Positions 11,982 through 21,070 of a stretch of DNA of 64,000 bases are shown piece by piece (position 1 is the stretch's first letter; every line of letters starts with the position of its first letter). Under the pieces are notes generated by a model. That model was given only the letters and a program-made list of their open reading frames with translations. It searched no databases and was not told where the DNA came from. The stretch is from Nitrosomonas sp. GTDB lineage: Bacteria > Pseudomonadota > Gammaproteobacteria > Burkholderiales > Nitrosomonadaceae. The DNA lies in assembly GCA_021582655.1 (NCBI GenBank), contig CP091135.1, forward strand, positions 2,171,591-2,235,590. The letters are read 5' to 3'. The position numbers were made by a program, and so were the translations under genes.

Positions 11982-12311
11982 TTATTTGGCAACCTGATTG
12001 TCGACTTTCTTCACACCGTCCACCATCCAAGTGTGCATGTTGATCTTGGTGATTTGGTTTTCATTCAGCACTTTCCCGGTTAAAGTCACATGACCGTCAT
12101 TGACCTTAACTTCGATATTCGCACCGCGTAAATCAGGGTCTGTCTGAACAGCTTGCGTGATCCGTGCGTAAATGGTTGAATCGTCATAAACGGCGCCGGC
12201 GGTCGGCGCCACCCAGGAAGGGTGCGTTCTTTCCGCGTAGTTTTCGCAACCCGCAATCAATGCAATACCGGTCAGCGATATCAGGAACACTAAGATTTTA
12301 CAATATTTCAT
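11982..12311 (-). CDS. BON-domain lipoprotein
   Basis: This 109-residue protein has a lipoprotein signal peptide: hydrophobic residues 6-20 and a lipobox LIAGC with Cys22 as the predicted lipidation site. Residues about 48-107 form one BON domain (ARITQAVQTDPDLRGANIEV, then VTLTGKVLN), the module of OsmY-type and other envelope proteins thought to bind membranes or ligands. It is probably a periplasmic protein anchored in the outer or inner membrane. Nothing in the sequence shows stress regulation directly. It ends just before the terminator shared with dapD. Confidence 0.85.
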   Translation of the reverse strand: MKYCKILVFLISLTGIALIAGCENYAERTHPSWVAPTAGAVYDDSTIYARITQAVQTDPDLRGANIEVKVNDGHVTLTGKVLNENQITKINMHTWMVDGVKKVDNQVAK

Positions 12312-12386
12312 GGTATTTCCTATTTAGAATGATAGCCATCGGACTGAATCATAACGCTTCGCACAAGTAATAAACAAGCCACATAC

Positions 12387-13346
12387 TCAAAAATCACCCA
12401 GCGCACTCCGCAAATAACACTCAACCTGCCGGTCTATATCATTTTCCAGGCAATCGAACGTCTTACCCTCCGTCGTTTTCATGCCGCGCAACCAGGTCAA
12501 TTGGCGCTTTGCCAGTTGCCGTGTGGCGAAAATCCCCGTGTCATGCAATTGTGGTTGATCGATTTGACCGTCCAGATATAGGCAGACCTGGCGGTAGCCG
12601 ACACACCGCATCGCCGGGGATTCTTGTGTCAGAGCGGGAAAAAGGCGGCGGATATAGCGCACTTCATCGACCAAACCGGCTGCGAGCATCGATTCAAAAC
12701 GCAGCGCAATGCGACAGTGCAATTGACCGCGATCGCCGGGCTGTAATGCGATACTGATGCGCTGGAACGGAAAATCGGTTTGTTTAGTGGACTGCAACAA
12801 CGCTGTCATGGTTTGCTTGGTTAGCATGCACACCTCCAAAGCGCGCTGAATGCGCTGACTGTCGGTTGGTTTGATGCGGACTGCGGCATCCGGATCCAAT
12901 CCGGCAAGCTGCCGGTGCAATGCCGGCCACCCGAGTTCTTTGGCCTGATTCTCAAGCATCGTTCGCAGCACCGGATCTGCGGGCGGCAACACCGATAACC
13001 CTTCAAGCAAGGTACGGAAATAAAGCATGGTTCCGCCTACCAACAACGGAACTTTGTTTCTTTGCGTAATGTCTTGCATCAGTTTTAAGGCATCACTACG
13101 AAATTGCGCAGCCGAGTAATGCCGATCGGGGTCGATCAAATCAACAAGATGATGCGGAATACGAACAAGCGTTTGCACATCAGGCTTTGCCGTACCGATA
13201 TCCATATGCCGGTATACCTGCGCGGAATCAACACTGATGATTTCAACGGGAAATCGCTCCGCCAGATACAAGGCGATACGGCTTTTACCGCTGGCAGTCG
13301 GCCCCATCAGGAAAATAACGGGGGGTAAATGTTTCAAGTTTTGCAT
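12387..13346 (-). CDS. miaA: tRNA dimethylallyltransferase
   Basis: MiaA transfers a dimethylallyl group to N6 of adenosine 37 in tRNAs that read codons beginning with U. The protein has 319 residues (E. coli 316). The P-loop GPTASGKSRIAL lies at residues 15-26. Downstream are DSAQVYRHMDIGTAKP, with the catalytic Asp, and the motifs HHLVDLIDPD and LLVGGTMLYFRTLLEGL. The C-terminal TRQLAKRQLTWLRG motif binds the tRNA arm. The usual neighbours mutL and hfq are absent here; a DUF2909 gene is divergent on the other side. Confidence 0.97.
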   Translation of the reverse strand: MQNLKHLPPVIFLMGPTASGKSRIALYLAERFPVEIISVDSAQVYRHMDIGTAKPDVQTLVRIPHHLVDLIDPDRHYSAAQFRSDALKLMQDITQRNKVPLLVGGTMLYFRTLLEGLSVLPPADPVLRTMLENQAKELGWPALHRQLAGLDPDAAVRIKPTDSQRIQRALEVCMLTKQTMTALLQSTKQTDFPFQRISIALQPGDRGQLHCRIALRFESMLAAGLVDEVRYIRRLFPALTQESPAMRCVGYRQVCLYLDGQIDQPQLHDTGIFATRQLAKRQLTWLRGMKTTEGKTFDCLENDIDRQVECYLRSALGDF

Positions 13347-13474
13347 CGATACCGCTTCAAGAAGAATTTTTACCAGGGAAAATACAGAAAATTCTTTTTT
13401 GTCAGATAGCCGTTGGACAATCGGAAAAACTCGGCTACACTTTGGAAACTTAACTCAACGTAGGAAAATAACCT

Positions 13475-13666
13475 TTGAAAATCTTCGCCATTACGCTATT
13501 CGTCATTATAGTATACAGCCTCGGATCCGCACTGTATTACATGCTCAAGGATCAAGGCAATTCGACACGCATGGTCAGATCACTGAGTATACGCATCGGC
13601 TTATCCCTTTTTCTTTTCATCGTCATGATGATATCGGTGCGGCTGGAAATGCTGGCCAACGAATAA
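13475..13666 (+). CDS. twin-transmembrane protein (DUF2909 family)
   Basis: This 63-residue protein is almost entirely two hydrophobic helices (about 3-24 and 39-59) joined by a short polar loop. The form and sequence match the small DUF2909 inner-membrane proteins common in proteobacteria, often encoded beside cytochrome oxidase assembly genes, though not here. The start is a TTG at 13475, supported by TAGGAAA 8 bp upstream. The function of the family is unknown to me. Confidence 0.75.
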   Translation: MKIFAITLFVIIVYSLGSALYYMLKDQGNSTRMVRSLSIRIGLSLFLFIVMMISVRLEMLANE

Positions 13667-13697
13667 ACTGCTGAGTGCCAATCGATCTATCGGCCCC

Positions 13698-14894
13698 TTG
13701 AAAAAACTGAGTACGGATGTCGCCATCATTGGCGCCGGCGCTGCCGGTATGATGTGCGCCATCGAAGCCGGCAAGCGGGGCCGCAAAGTTTTATTGATCG
13801 ATCATGCACGTAAGCTGGCCGAAAAAATTCGTATTTCCGGTGGCGGCCGGTGCAATTTCACCAACCGTCACGCGAAAGCGGAAAATTACCTTTCCGGCAA
13901 TCCCGATTTTTGCCGCTCCGCGCTTGCGCGCTTTACGCCGCAGGATTTTATCGCATTGGTTGAGAGACACGGCATCGGCTACCATGAAAAAAAGCTCGGG
14001 CAATTATTCTGCAACCAAAGCTCGCAGCAGATTATTTCCATGCTGCGCCAAGAGTGCCAAAGCGCACAAGTAGACTGGCAAATGCCGTCGCAAGTGAAAC
14101 ATGTCGACCGATCGCCGCAACGACAATTCCTGCTGACCACCGAACGCAACCAGATTATCTCGGACGTTCTGGTGATCGCAACCGGGGGATTATCGATCCC
14201 GCAAATCGGTTCGACCGGATTCGGATACCGGATCGCGCAGCAATTCGGGTTGCCGGTTACACCGTTGCGCCCGGCATTGGTCGGATTGAGTTTCGATGCC
14301 GGCGACTGCTCGGCATTCAAAAATACTCCCGGCATCTCATTGGAAGTCGAGGTACGCTGCAAAACAACCGCATTTCGGGAAAATATGCTGCTGACCCATC
14401 GCGGTATCAGCGGCCCGGCCATCTTGCAAATCTCTTCTTATTGGGAACCGGGGGAAACACTCGGCATCAATTTACTGCCCGATCAAGATGCACACCGGAT
14501 TTTCCAAGCGCACCGGCATGGCGCAATGACATTGCCAAATCTGCTGGCGCGTTATTTACCCAAACGCTTTGTTCAAATCTGGTGCGCCTTCGCCCTCAAA
14601 CACATCGTACCGCCGGAAAAAACATTAGCGCAATACCGCGACAACGAATTACTTTCGATCGCCAACCGCTTGCATAACTGGCAAGTTATTCCCGGCGGCA
14701 CCCAAGGCTATAAAAAAGCGGAAGTCACGCTTGGCGGGGTCGATACACACGGATTATCCTCAAAAACCATGGAATCGAAACAAGTGCCCGGACTTTATTT
14801 CATTGGCGAAGTCGTCGACGTCACCGGACAATTGGGCGGATATAATTTCCAATGGGCCTGGTCGTCCGGTTACGCGGCAGGCCGGGCTGTTTGA
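13698..14894 (+). CDS. NAD(P)/FAD-dependent oxidoreductase, YhiN/HI0933 family
   Basis: This 398-residue flavoprotein has an N-terminal dinucleotide-binding motif VAIIGAGAAGMMCAIEAGKRG (about residues 8-28). The family hallmark SGGGRCNFTN is near residue 50, ATGGLSIPQIGSTGFGY near 165 and the closing FAD motif GEVVDVTGQLGGYNFQWAWSSG near the C-terminus. It starts with TTG at 13698 and has no strong ribosome binding site. The family is widespread and usually annotated as an aminoacetone-oxidising or uncharacterised flavoprotein; substrate unknown. The metalloprotease gene starts 14 bp downstream. Confidence 0.9.
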   Translation: MKKLSTDVAIIGAGAAGMMCAIEAGKRGRKVLLIDHARKLAEKIRISGGGRCNFTNRHAKAENYLSGNPDFCRSALARFTPQDFIALVERHGIGYHEKKLGQLFCNQSSQQIISMLRQECQSAQVDWQMPSQVKHVDRSPQRQFLLTTERNQIISDVLVIATGGLSIPQIGSTGFGYRIAQQFGLPVTPLRPALVGLSFDAGDCSAFKNTPGISLEVEVRCKTTAFRENMLLTHRGISGPAILQISSYWEPGETLGINLLPDQDAHRIFQAHRHGAMTLPNLLARYLPKRFVQIWCAFALKHIVPPEKTLAQYRDNELLSIANRLHNWQVIPGGTQGYKKAEVTLGGVDTHGLSSKTMESKQVPGLYFIGEVVDVTGQLGGYNFQWAWSSGYAAGRAV

Positions 14895-14907
14895 ACCGAC
14901 AGAAAGT

Positions 14908-16287
14908 ATGCGAGCCGATCATCACCCACCCCATTTTCCGGGATCGGTGCTGCTGTTGGCAGCATGGTTGTTTACCTTACCGTTAACAGCGGGCGTTTTC
15001 GAATTCGCCGGCGACGAATTCGGCACCCGGATCATCACTCACCCAATGGGTTACCACGGCAAGGGTGGTGTGCTGACCGTTACCGTCGGCATTTCACCTG
15101 CCTCACCCCACGCAGGTGAAATGGAAATACCGATCCGAAATGCAATCAATACGTGGAACGAATTGCTTCCCACCACAGGTAACATAATTAATCCGGCCGA
15201 CAATATTCCAGACGGTCATTATGATTTTGAATCCATCGCGCTGCATGAATTGGGGCATTGCCTGGGTCTCGGACATCCTAATTTGGCCTCCGAATCCGGG
15301 CTACTACAAAACGACAAAGACTATACCGCGAGTACCAAAGGTACCAACAATCAGTTCGATTTAAACTCCGGTCCGGACGGTGTCATCGGTTCCCGAGACG
15401 ATCTGCGCGGCGACGACGTCAATTTGCATTGGTTTTACAAGGGCAGCAATAACCCATTCGTATTACCCTCGATTATCGATAAAACCACGTACAGCCAGAA
15501 CCTCGCCGAACTGCCCGTCAATGATCAATATGCCGCAAATGGCGACCGGGATGTCGCGGCATTGTTCGGATTGCCGGAAACCGAAGCGGTGATGCAACAA
15601 GGAATCGGTGCCAGAGAAGCGCGCCGGTCGTTAGCCGCCGACGATGTCGCCACATTGCGTCTCGCCATGAGCGGCTTGGATGAGCTGGCAGGCACCGACG
15701 ACGATTACACTTTGCGACTTCAGTATGCCGGGCTGACCGACAATGCCGATATCGTCTTTGCTTTCGACAATCAAGCCGCTTTCGCCGCATGCCAGATCAA
15801 TGCCCGATATATCGAATTCAATACGGCGCACCTCGAAATTCAGTCAGGACAGATATCATTCAATACCGGCTTCTCATGGTACTTCAATCAGAGCCTTGCA
15901 ACTGATTCCCCGCGGCTGCCCGAGGTCTCACTCAGCGCAAACGGCATGCAAACCCCGGTTTTACTGACGCAAGGCGAACATCTGACCTTGGCTGTCTCCC
16001 TCAATCCCTATGCGAGCGGCGGCAGCCCGGCCGATTATTGGGTTAAAGCGTCAACCCCAATGGGTGATTTCTGGCTTAACGATCAATTTCAATTCGTCGC
16101 ATCACCGGCACCGCTCAGTGCTTACGGCGGGCCTTTGGTCAATATCGCCGCATTCCCCGTATTCGACGATTCAACCGCCGGTTTGCCGCCCGGCACCTAT
16201 ATCATCAGCTTCGCAGTTGATGATAATATCAATGGTATTTACGATGCCACGTATGAGCAATCGATCACTTTTACCATTAACCCTTAA
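14908..16287 (+). CDS. secreted metzincin-like zinc metalloprotease
   Basis: Started at ATG 14908, the protein has 459 residues. The frame stays open upstream to 14731, but that part overlaps the flavoprotein gene. A signal peptide (about residues 12-30, hydrophobic, ending near TAGVFEFA) indicates export. The zinc motif HELGHCLGLGH at residues 113-123 is the extended HExxHxxGxxH signature of metzincins and matrixin-like enzymes, with Glu114 as catalytic base. The remaining 300 residues are beta-rich and acidic, with many Asp/Asn-Gly pairs suggestive of calcium binding, and carry no PEP-CTERM or other sorting tail. The specific substrate is unknown. Its position suggests co-transcription with the flavoprotein and the small membrane protein that follows. 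Confidence 0.85.
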   Translation: MRADHHPPHFPGSVLLLAAWLFTLPLTAGVFEFAGDEFGTRIITHPMGYHGKGGVLTVTVGISPASPHAGEMEIPIRNAINTWNELLPTTGNIINPADNIPDGHYDFESIALHELGHCLGLGHPNLASESGLLQNDKDYTASTKGTNNQFDLNSGPDGVIGSRDDLRGDDVNLHWFYKGSNNPFVLPSIIDKTTYSQNLAELPVNDQYAANGDRDVAALFGLPETEAVMQQGIGAREARRSLAADDVATLRLAMSGLDELAGTDDDYTLRLQYAGLTDNADIVFAFDNQAAFAACQINARYIEFNTAHLEIQSGQISFNTGFSWYFNQSLATDSPRLPEVSLSANGMQTPVLLTQGEHLTLAVSLNPYASGGSPADYWVKASTPMGDFWLNDQFQFVASPAPLSAYGGPLVNIAAFPVFDDSTAGLPPGTYIISFAVDDNINGIYDATYEQSITFTINP

Positions 16288-16302
16288 CCGCGTTCATTGA
16301 TT

Positions 16303-16641
16303 ATGACTGTTCCCGAGCAAAAACCTGAAGACACCGTTGCAACCCAATCCGTACATACCACTGGCGATGCCGCCGAAAAAACCGCGGCAAAGCCGATAGA
16401 CACAGCCGCTCCCGATAATGACGGTAAAGACCAGAGCGTCTCGTTATGGATGAACCTGACCATCTACATCGGCACGCTCTTTTTTCCAGTAATCGGCATT
16501 GCCATGGGTTTTACCTATTACCGCAAAAACGACGCGGAAAAAAAACGCGCCGGACGCAACTGGCTCATTATGGGCGTTATCGTCCTGTTGATTAATATCG
16601 TTCTTGTCAGCACCTTAAAAAGACCGGAAGCCGGACTCTAA
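16303..16641 (+). CDS. small two-helix membrane protein, function unknown
   Basis: Read from ATG 16303 (a TTG at 16297 is in frame just before it), the protein has 112 residues. An acidic, Ala/Thr-rich and probably disordered N-terminal half precedes two transmembrane helices (about 51-70 and 85-103) separated by a basic loop (YYRKNDAEKKRAGRNW). The topology suggests an inner-membrane protein with the charged loop in the cytoplasm. It follows the metalloprotease gene by 15 bp. I do not recognise a family. Confidence 0.7.
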   Translation: MTVPEQKPEDTVATQSVHTTGDAAEKTAAKPIDTAAPDNDGKDQSVSLWMNLTIYIGTLFFPVIGIAMGFTYYRKNDAEKKRAGRNWLIMGVIVLLINIVLVSTLKRPEAGL

Positions 16642-16691
16642 CAGACCGATAAAACCGTCGGCGCAACAATCTTCGTGCAGCATACCTTGTG

Positions 16692-17504
16692 TCAACGCCG
16701 ATAGGCCTTATTGATCGCGGTCTTGGTAATCCAATCGATCAATTGCGGACAACACAACTTGGCCCAGCGCCCCAAACGTCCCCGCAGTGAAGTCAGCGCC
16801 AGGCGCTTGCGCCGTTGCATCGCATCGATAATGATTTTCGCACACCGATCCGCACTGAGAAAATCGTAGTGATCGGACAGCGGCTGACCCAGTAAATCCC
16901 CGTCGGCATTCAGGCTGCGCTGATGAATTTCCGATTGCACGAAATCAGGTGCTACCATAGTAATACTGACACCGCTGCCCGCCAATTCGATACGCAACGA
17001 TTCAAAAAAGCCGTGCAGCGCGTGTTTACTGGCACTATACGCGGTATGCATCGGTATCCCGGACAATCCTGCGAGGCTGGAAATTGTTACGATCCGCCCC
17101 TGAGACTGTCGCAAATACGGCAGTGCATAGCGCGTGCAATAAACACCGCCCCAGAAATTCACCGCGAAAACCCGCTCGCATAACTCCAGTTGCCGAATAT
17201 CCTCGAATGCCCCCCACATTGATATCCCCGCATTATTGATCAACGCATCGATACGGGCAAAGCGCGCCACCGCATACTGAACCATGGCAAAGCATGCATG
17301 CGGATCGGTAATATCCGTTTCCGACACCAAAGTAGCTGCCCCCGCTGCTTCGCAGCTGTCCGCCACCGCCTGCAAGCGCACCCGATCCCGCGCCACCAGC
17401 ACCAACTTTGGCGCATACGGCGCCAGCGCTAGAGCAAGCGCACGGCCGATGCCGCTGGATGCGCCCGTAATGATGATGACTTTATCCGTCCATATTTCCG
17501 CCAT
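16692..17504 (-). CDS. short-chain dehydrogenase/reductase (SDR)
   Basis: This 270-residue classical SDR has the cofactor motif ITGASSGIGRALALALA (about residues 12-28), the NNAGIS motif near 90, the catalytic Ser in ISSLAGLSG and the YSASK pair near residues 155-159. An NADP preference is hinted at by Arg39 after the second strand (VARD). The C-terminal tail is basic, as in DltE/YqjQ-like SDRs that attach to membranes. Substrate unknown. A copy of the dispersed repeat lies 43 bp upstream of its start. Confidence 0.88.
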   Translation of the reverse strand: MAEIWTDKVIIITGASSGIGRALALALAPYAPKLVLVARDRVRLQAVADSCEAAGAATLVSETDITDPHACFAMVQYAVARFARIDALINNAGISMWGAFEDIRQLELCERVFAVNFWGGVYCTRYALPYLRQSQGRIVTISSLAGLSGIPMHTAYSASKHALHGFFESLRIELAGSGVSITMVAPDFVQSEIHQRSLNADGDLLGQPLSDHYDFLSADRCAKIIIDAMQRRKRLALTSLRGRLGRWAKLCCPQLIDWITKTAINKAYRR

Positions 17505-17546
17505 GATTCCAACCCTCCAATACGCATCGCACTATCCTATTTGTAA

Positions 17547-17687
17547 GGAAACACCGATTCATTCGGCAGGCGAGATAAAGTGCGCGGCGCACGGGCACAG
17601 CAACCGGAACATATCCATAAGATAAGTGAGGAAGCAAGCACCGCGCAACGAAGCGATTCGCTCGCGATCCATTCATCAACGTTTCCC
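17547..17687. repeat. dispersed intergenic repeat, copy B (141 bp, terminal inverted repeats)
   Basis: The left end GGAAACACCGATTCATTCGG and right end ATTCATCAACGTTTCC are imperfect inverted repeats. The interior contains GGCGAGATAAAGTGCGCGGC and CGCGCAACGAAGCGATTC, shared with copies A, D and E. TAA on both sides (17544-17546 and 17688-17690) may be a target-site duplication. It sits between two divergent genes, so it could contribute promoter elements. Confidence 0.8.
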
Positions 17688-17853
17688 TAAGTCATTCGAT
17701 GCATTAACAAATAATTGACATTCCAGTCGATATACTACCGGTCCAATCATCAGAAACAGCATGCAGGCCGCTATTTCACCAGCTTTCCAAAAAAACCGGG
17801 GTCATAGCAAGTCGATTGGAAAAACCAACCTATTTCAATGAAAGGATATTTGA

Positions 17854-18779
17854 ATGAAAAAACTTTCTGCTCAAGTTCATTCCATTTTTGGGGTCGCGTC
17901 AATTTTTTTTTTAGTGTAATTTCAGCACCAACATTGGCCGATACTGCAGCGGCACAACGCGTCAAAGAATTGGAAGCACGCCTGCAAGCGATGCAAAGCG
18001 GCATGCAAGCAATGCAAAACAGCATGCACCTGATGCAAAGCGAATTAGAAAAACTTAAAACCCAATCGACCCAAGTTACTCAAAAAATCGAGCATATCGA
18101 ACAAGCGGAAACAACGCGTGAAACCACTCGGAGTACAGCATCCGCGGCGCCCGTAGCATCCGTTGAACCGGAGAGAGACGGCAGCAAAGTCAACATGGTA
18201 TTCTTCCGCGGTGGTTTCGCGCACAGCGCGCAACACCGCAACGGGCTGGTATTTCACAGTGATGTTGTTCCGGCCGGTGTGCAAGACCGCCCTGACAAAA
18301 ATGCCTGGTATTTCGGCGCCGGTTTCGATTGGAATCTCACCAAGAATACGTGGGGCTATGCGCCGGGAACCAGTGTCCTTGCCGAATTGATGTTTGAATA
18401 CAAAGATATCAGTTCGCATGTGCAAGGTAATGCGCTTGCCAACATGCCGACACAGCTGGTAGGTGGTGGAGCCAATCCTCACTCGGTCTCGGTCACCCAA
18501 TTGTCGATTTATGCATCCCCGAAAATAAAATTCATGGAAGGGTCACGCTTCAGGCCCTGGCTGATACCCGCCGGCTTCGGCATGCACATCATCAGTCCAC
18601 CCGGTGAATCCGCATCGTTCTTCATTCCGGGCGTGGTATTCGGTGGCGGCGCGGAATACCGTATTTGGAAAGAATTCTACGCCGGTGTTGACGCACGTTA
18701 TCACATTACCGGCGGCAAGAAGGACGGTATCGATGTCGACGGCTTAACCGCCGGCGGTTATTTGGGCATCGGTTTCTAA
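17854..18779 (+). CDS. outer-membrane beta-barrel protein with coiled coil; signal peptide out of frame across a T10 tract
   Basis: The ATG at 17854 has an AAAGGA ribosome binding site 7 bp upstream. It begins a signal peptide (MKKLSAQVHSIFGVASIFF) but reaches TAA at 17917-17919, just after a run of ten T (17893-17902). Reading -1 (one extra T) after the tract continues into SVISAPTLADTAAAQ, an ideal signal-peptide end, and then about 290 residues of open frame. The mature part starts with a coiled coil (about VKELEARLQAMQSGMQAMQ to the IEHIEQAE region). An aromatic, glycine-rich beta-barrel domain follows, ending in Phe (GGYLGIGF), typical of outer-membrane proteins. An in-frame ATG at 17838 avoids the shift but has no ribosome binding site and destroys the signal peptide. 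The shift may be phase variation, slippage or a homopolymer sequencing error. Confidence 0.8.
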
Positions 18780-18857
18780 TCCGTAAAATAACAAACGCGA
18801 ATTGTTTGCGGCAAACGGAAAAAATTATAACCGCCGTTTGAATTTCTTTCACATCGG

Positions 18858-18949
18858 CAGGCTGTTGAGAAGCACTTCGGAGAAATCGATGCAAAACAGC
18901 ACGGCTTATACCCGATAATCCGGTATCTTAACCGCTTCTCGACAGCCTG
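18858..18949. repeat. 92-bp MITE-like element with inverted repeats abutting a stop codon
   Basis: The ends are CAGGCTGTTGAGAAGCACTT and, on the other strand, CAGGCTGTCGAGAAGCGGTT (17 of 20 match). The right end touches the TAA stop codon of the TonB receptor gene directly. It lies between two convergent genes. There is no T tract, so it is not a classic terminator, although the long hairpin could still end or protect transcripts. Confidence 0.55.
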
Positions 18950-21070
18950 TTAAAACACCGCTATCCGTACTCGCACACCGCCGAACCAATTGAGTGGCGG
19001 ACCGGGTTCATAGTATCTGCCCAATGCGGCATTGATGCGGGTATTGGCGTTATACTGCGCATCGAATACGTTATTGATACCGAAAAAAATGGAGCTTTCG
19101 AAGTTATTGCGTTTCAGCTCCCAGCCCGCCAGCAATTGACCCAGGGTATACGCCGGATTGGCGGCGGTGTTGGTGTCATTGACGTAAAACCCGCCGACAC
19201 AATGCACATGAATTTGCCCAAAAAAACCGAGCGGATGCGCATAACGCACCAAACCTTCCCAGCGATGCTCGGGTATGCCCGGAAAAATATTGCCTTTTAG
19301 GCTTGAGGTATCAATCACGTATTTCTCAAACGCAAAATCGGAAAAGGTGTAACCGACTTCACCGCGCAATCCTTTCCATTCCGGGGTTGCCAACCGTGTT
19401 TCGATACCGATGCGACGCGATTGCCCGGCATTGCGGAAAAATGCCCGCCCCGGTGACGACGCCAATTCAAAAGGCACGATTTCATCCCAGGTACGAATAA
19501 AAAACACCGCAGTATCATAATGAAAACCGGCGCTACTCCCGCGAAAACCGAGTTCGTTGCTCAGCGAGGTTTGTGCATTCAAATTGGGATTGAATCCGCC
19601 CCTTCCTGCCGGATTGTTGAGTAACTCGGTGGTGGTCGGCGCTTCGAACACTGTAGCGGCATGCGCGTACAATTGTTGCCGGTCGGTTATGTGATACACC
19701 AATCCGGCGGAACCGCTGCCTTGAGAAACCGTGCGCGAACCGGATTCGTTGCCGTCGCTCTTAAATTGATCTTTGACTTGATAATGCAGCCAATCCCAGC
19801 GCCCGCCGATCACCAAATCCAGTTTATCGACCACACGCCATTCGTTGCGCACGAACGGACCGATGCTTTGTACCCGCTCGAGTTGGCTGAGATTCAGCGC
19901 ACCACGCGCACCGAAGTTATTATTGAAGCGCTGCCGATCATCGTTTTGGATGCCATAATCGATACCGATCAAAAAGCGATTGGGACGATTGAACCATTCG
20001 TGATCGTTGACAAACTGCGCCATCAAGCCACCGACCAAGCGGTCGAACTGCACCTGCCCACCGTCGAAAAACGGCTGGCGACTTTGAAAATCACGGTGCA
20101 GCATATGCGCGGTCACGGTGAATTCTTTTCCAGCGGACGGGCGCTGACGAAGACGGATACCCATTTCCTCCTGACGAATTTCCTCACCGGCGTTGTATTG
20201 CACGTTGCGTGCCGAAGCCTGTCGTGAATCGGCCTGCATTTCCGCATATGTCAATGCACCCGGATCTTTTGACAGCGGCGAATAAAACTCGCGAAACACC
20301 AACATCAAATCGGCATTACCGCTAATCTGAAAATTCAATTTGGCTTGCGAAAAAGTATTCTGCATCGCACTAAAATCACGCCAACCGCTTTGCTGTAAAT
20401 GTGAGCCGTACAAACTGTAGCCGGATTTACCGCTGTGTCCGCCCATGAACAGTTCCGATTTTGTAAAATCATATTGGCCGAACACCTGGCGCGGCATAAT
20501 GACGAACTTCTCCGCAGGCGCTTCGCGCGTGGTGATGTCGATCAGCCCACCGGAAGCATTACCGTATAACGCCGCCGACGGCCCGCGCACGATGTCCATG
20601 CGCTCGATCAGTGACGGATCGATGGAATCCAGCTGCGTTTGTCCGTCCGGCAGCGTAGCCGGAATACCGTCGACGCGCATCTGTATGCCGCGCACACCGA
20701 ACGGCGAGCGAGCTCCAAATCCGCGGATCGCGATGCGTAAATCCTGTGTGAAATTAAACTGATTCTGGAAAAATACTCCCGGCGTACCGCGTGCGAATTC
20801 ATCCAGTGTCACCCCCGGTTGATAACCGTGCTGCGCATTGCGCTGAATTTGTGTGATGCTGTTCGGAATCAGCGATGGCGACCGCTCGCTACGCGTGGCG
20901 GTGATATTGACCGGATTCAATATCACCGCAGCCCCGGTTTCATTATTTTGCGCCGAAGCAGGTACCGCGGTGGCGACCAAACCGGCCATCGCCAGCCTAT
21001 AAAAAAATACCCCGGCAGCCGGCAAAATACCAATGAAATAATGAAGATTTACAGCTGACTTGGGCGTCAT
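18950..21070 (-). CDS. TonB-dependent outer-membrane receptor
   Basis: This 706-residue receptor has a signal peptide near residues 22-41 (ending VPASAQ), an N-terminal plug domain and a 22-strand-type barrel ending in aromatic residues (GGVRVRIAVF). The plug is clear from NITATRSERSPSLIPNSITQ, RGFGARSPFGVRGIQMRVDG and RMDIVRGPSAALYGNASGG. The C-terminal region FGINNVFDAQYNANTRINAA with YYEPGPP is typical of siderophore or iron-complex receptors (FecA/PfeA-like class). The ligand cannot be assigned. No sigma factor, ABC transporter or siderophore gene adjoins it; an orphan exbD lies far away at 59.1 kb. A small inverted repeat (GCAAGTG/CACTTGC, 21075-21096) lies just before the start codon. 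Confidence 0.92.
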   Translation of the reverse strand: MTPKSAVNLHYFIGILPAAGVFFYRLAMAGLVATAVPASAQNNETGAAVILNPVNITATRSERSPSLIPNSITQIQRNAQHGYQPGVTLDEFARGTPGVFFQNQFNFTQDLRIAIRGFGARSPFGVRGIQMRVDGIPATLPDGQTQLDSIDPSLIERMDIVRGPSAALYGNASGGLIDITTREAPAEKFVIMPRQVFGQYDFTKSELFMGGHSGKSGYSLYGSHLQQSGWRDFSAMQNTFSQAKLNFQISGNADLMLVFREFYSPLSKDPGALTYAEMQADSRQASARNVQYNAGEEIRQEEMGIRLRQRPSAGKEFTVTAHMLHRDFQSRQPFFDGGQVQFDRLVGGLMAQFVNDHEWFNRPNRFLIGIDYGIQNDDRQRFNNNFGARGALNLSQLERVQSIGPFVRNEWRVVDKLDLVIGGRWDWLHYQVKDQFKSDGNESGSRTVSQGSGSAGLVYHITDRQQLYAHAATVFEAPTTTELLNNPAGRGGFNPNLNAQTSLSNELGFRGSSAGFHYDTAVFFIRTWDEIVPFELASSPGRAFFRNAGQSRRIGIETRLATPEWKGLRGEVGYTFSDFAFEKYVIDTSSLKGNIFPGIPEHRWEGLVRYAHPLGFFGQIHVHCVGGFYVNDTNTAANPAYTLGQLLAGWELKRNNFESSIFFGINNVFDAQYNANTRINAALGRYYEPGPPLNWFGGVRVRIAVF

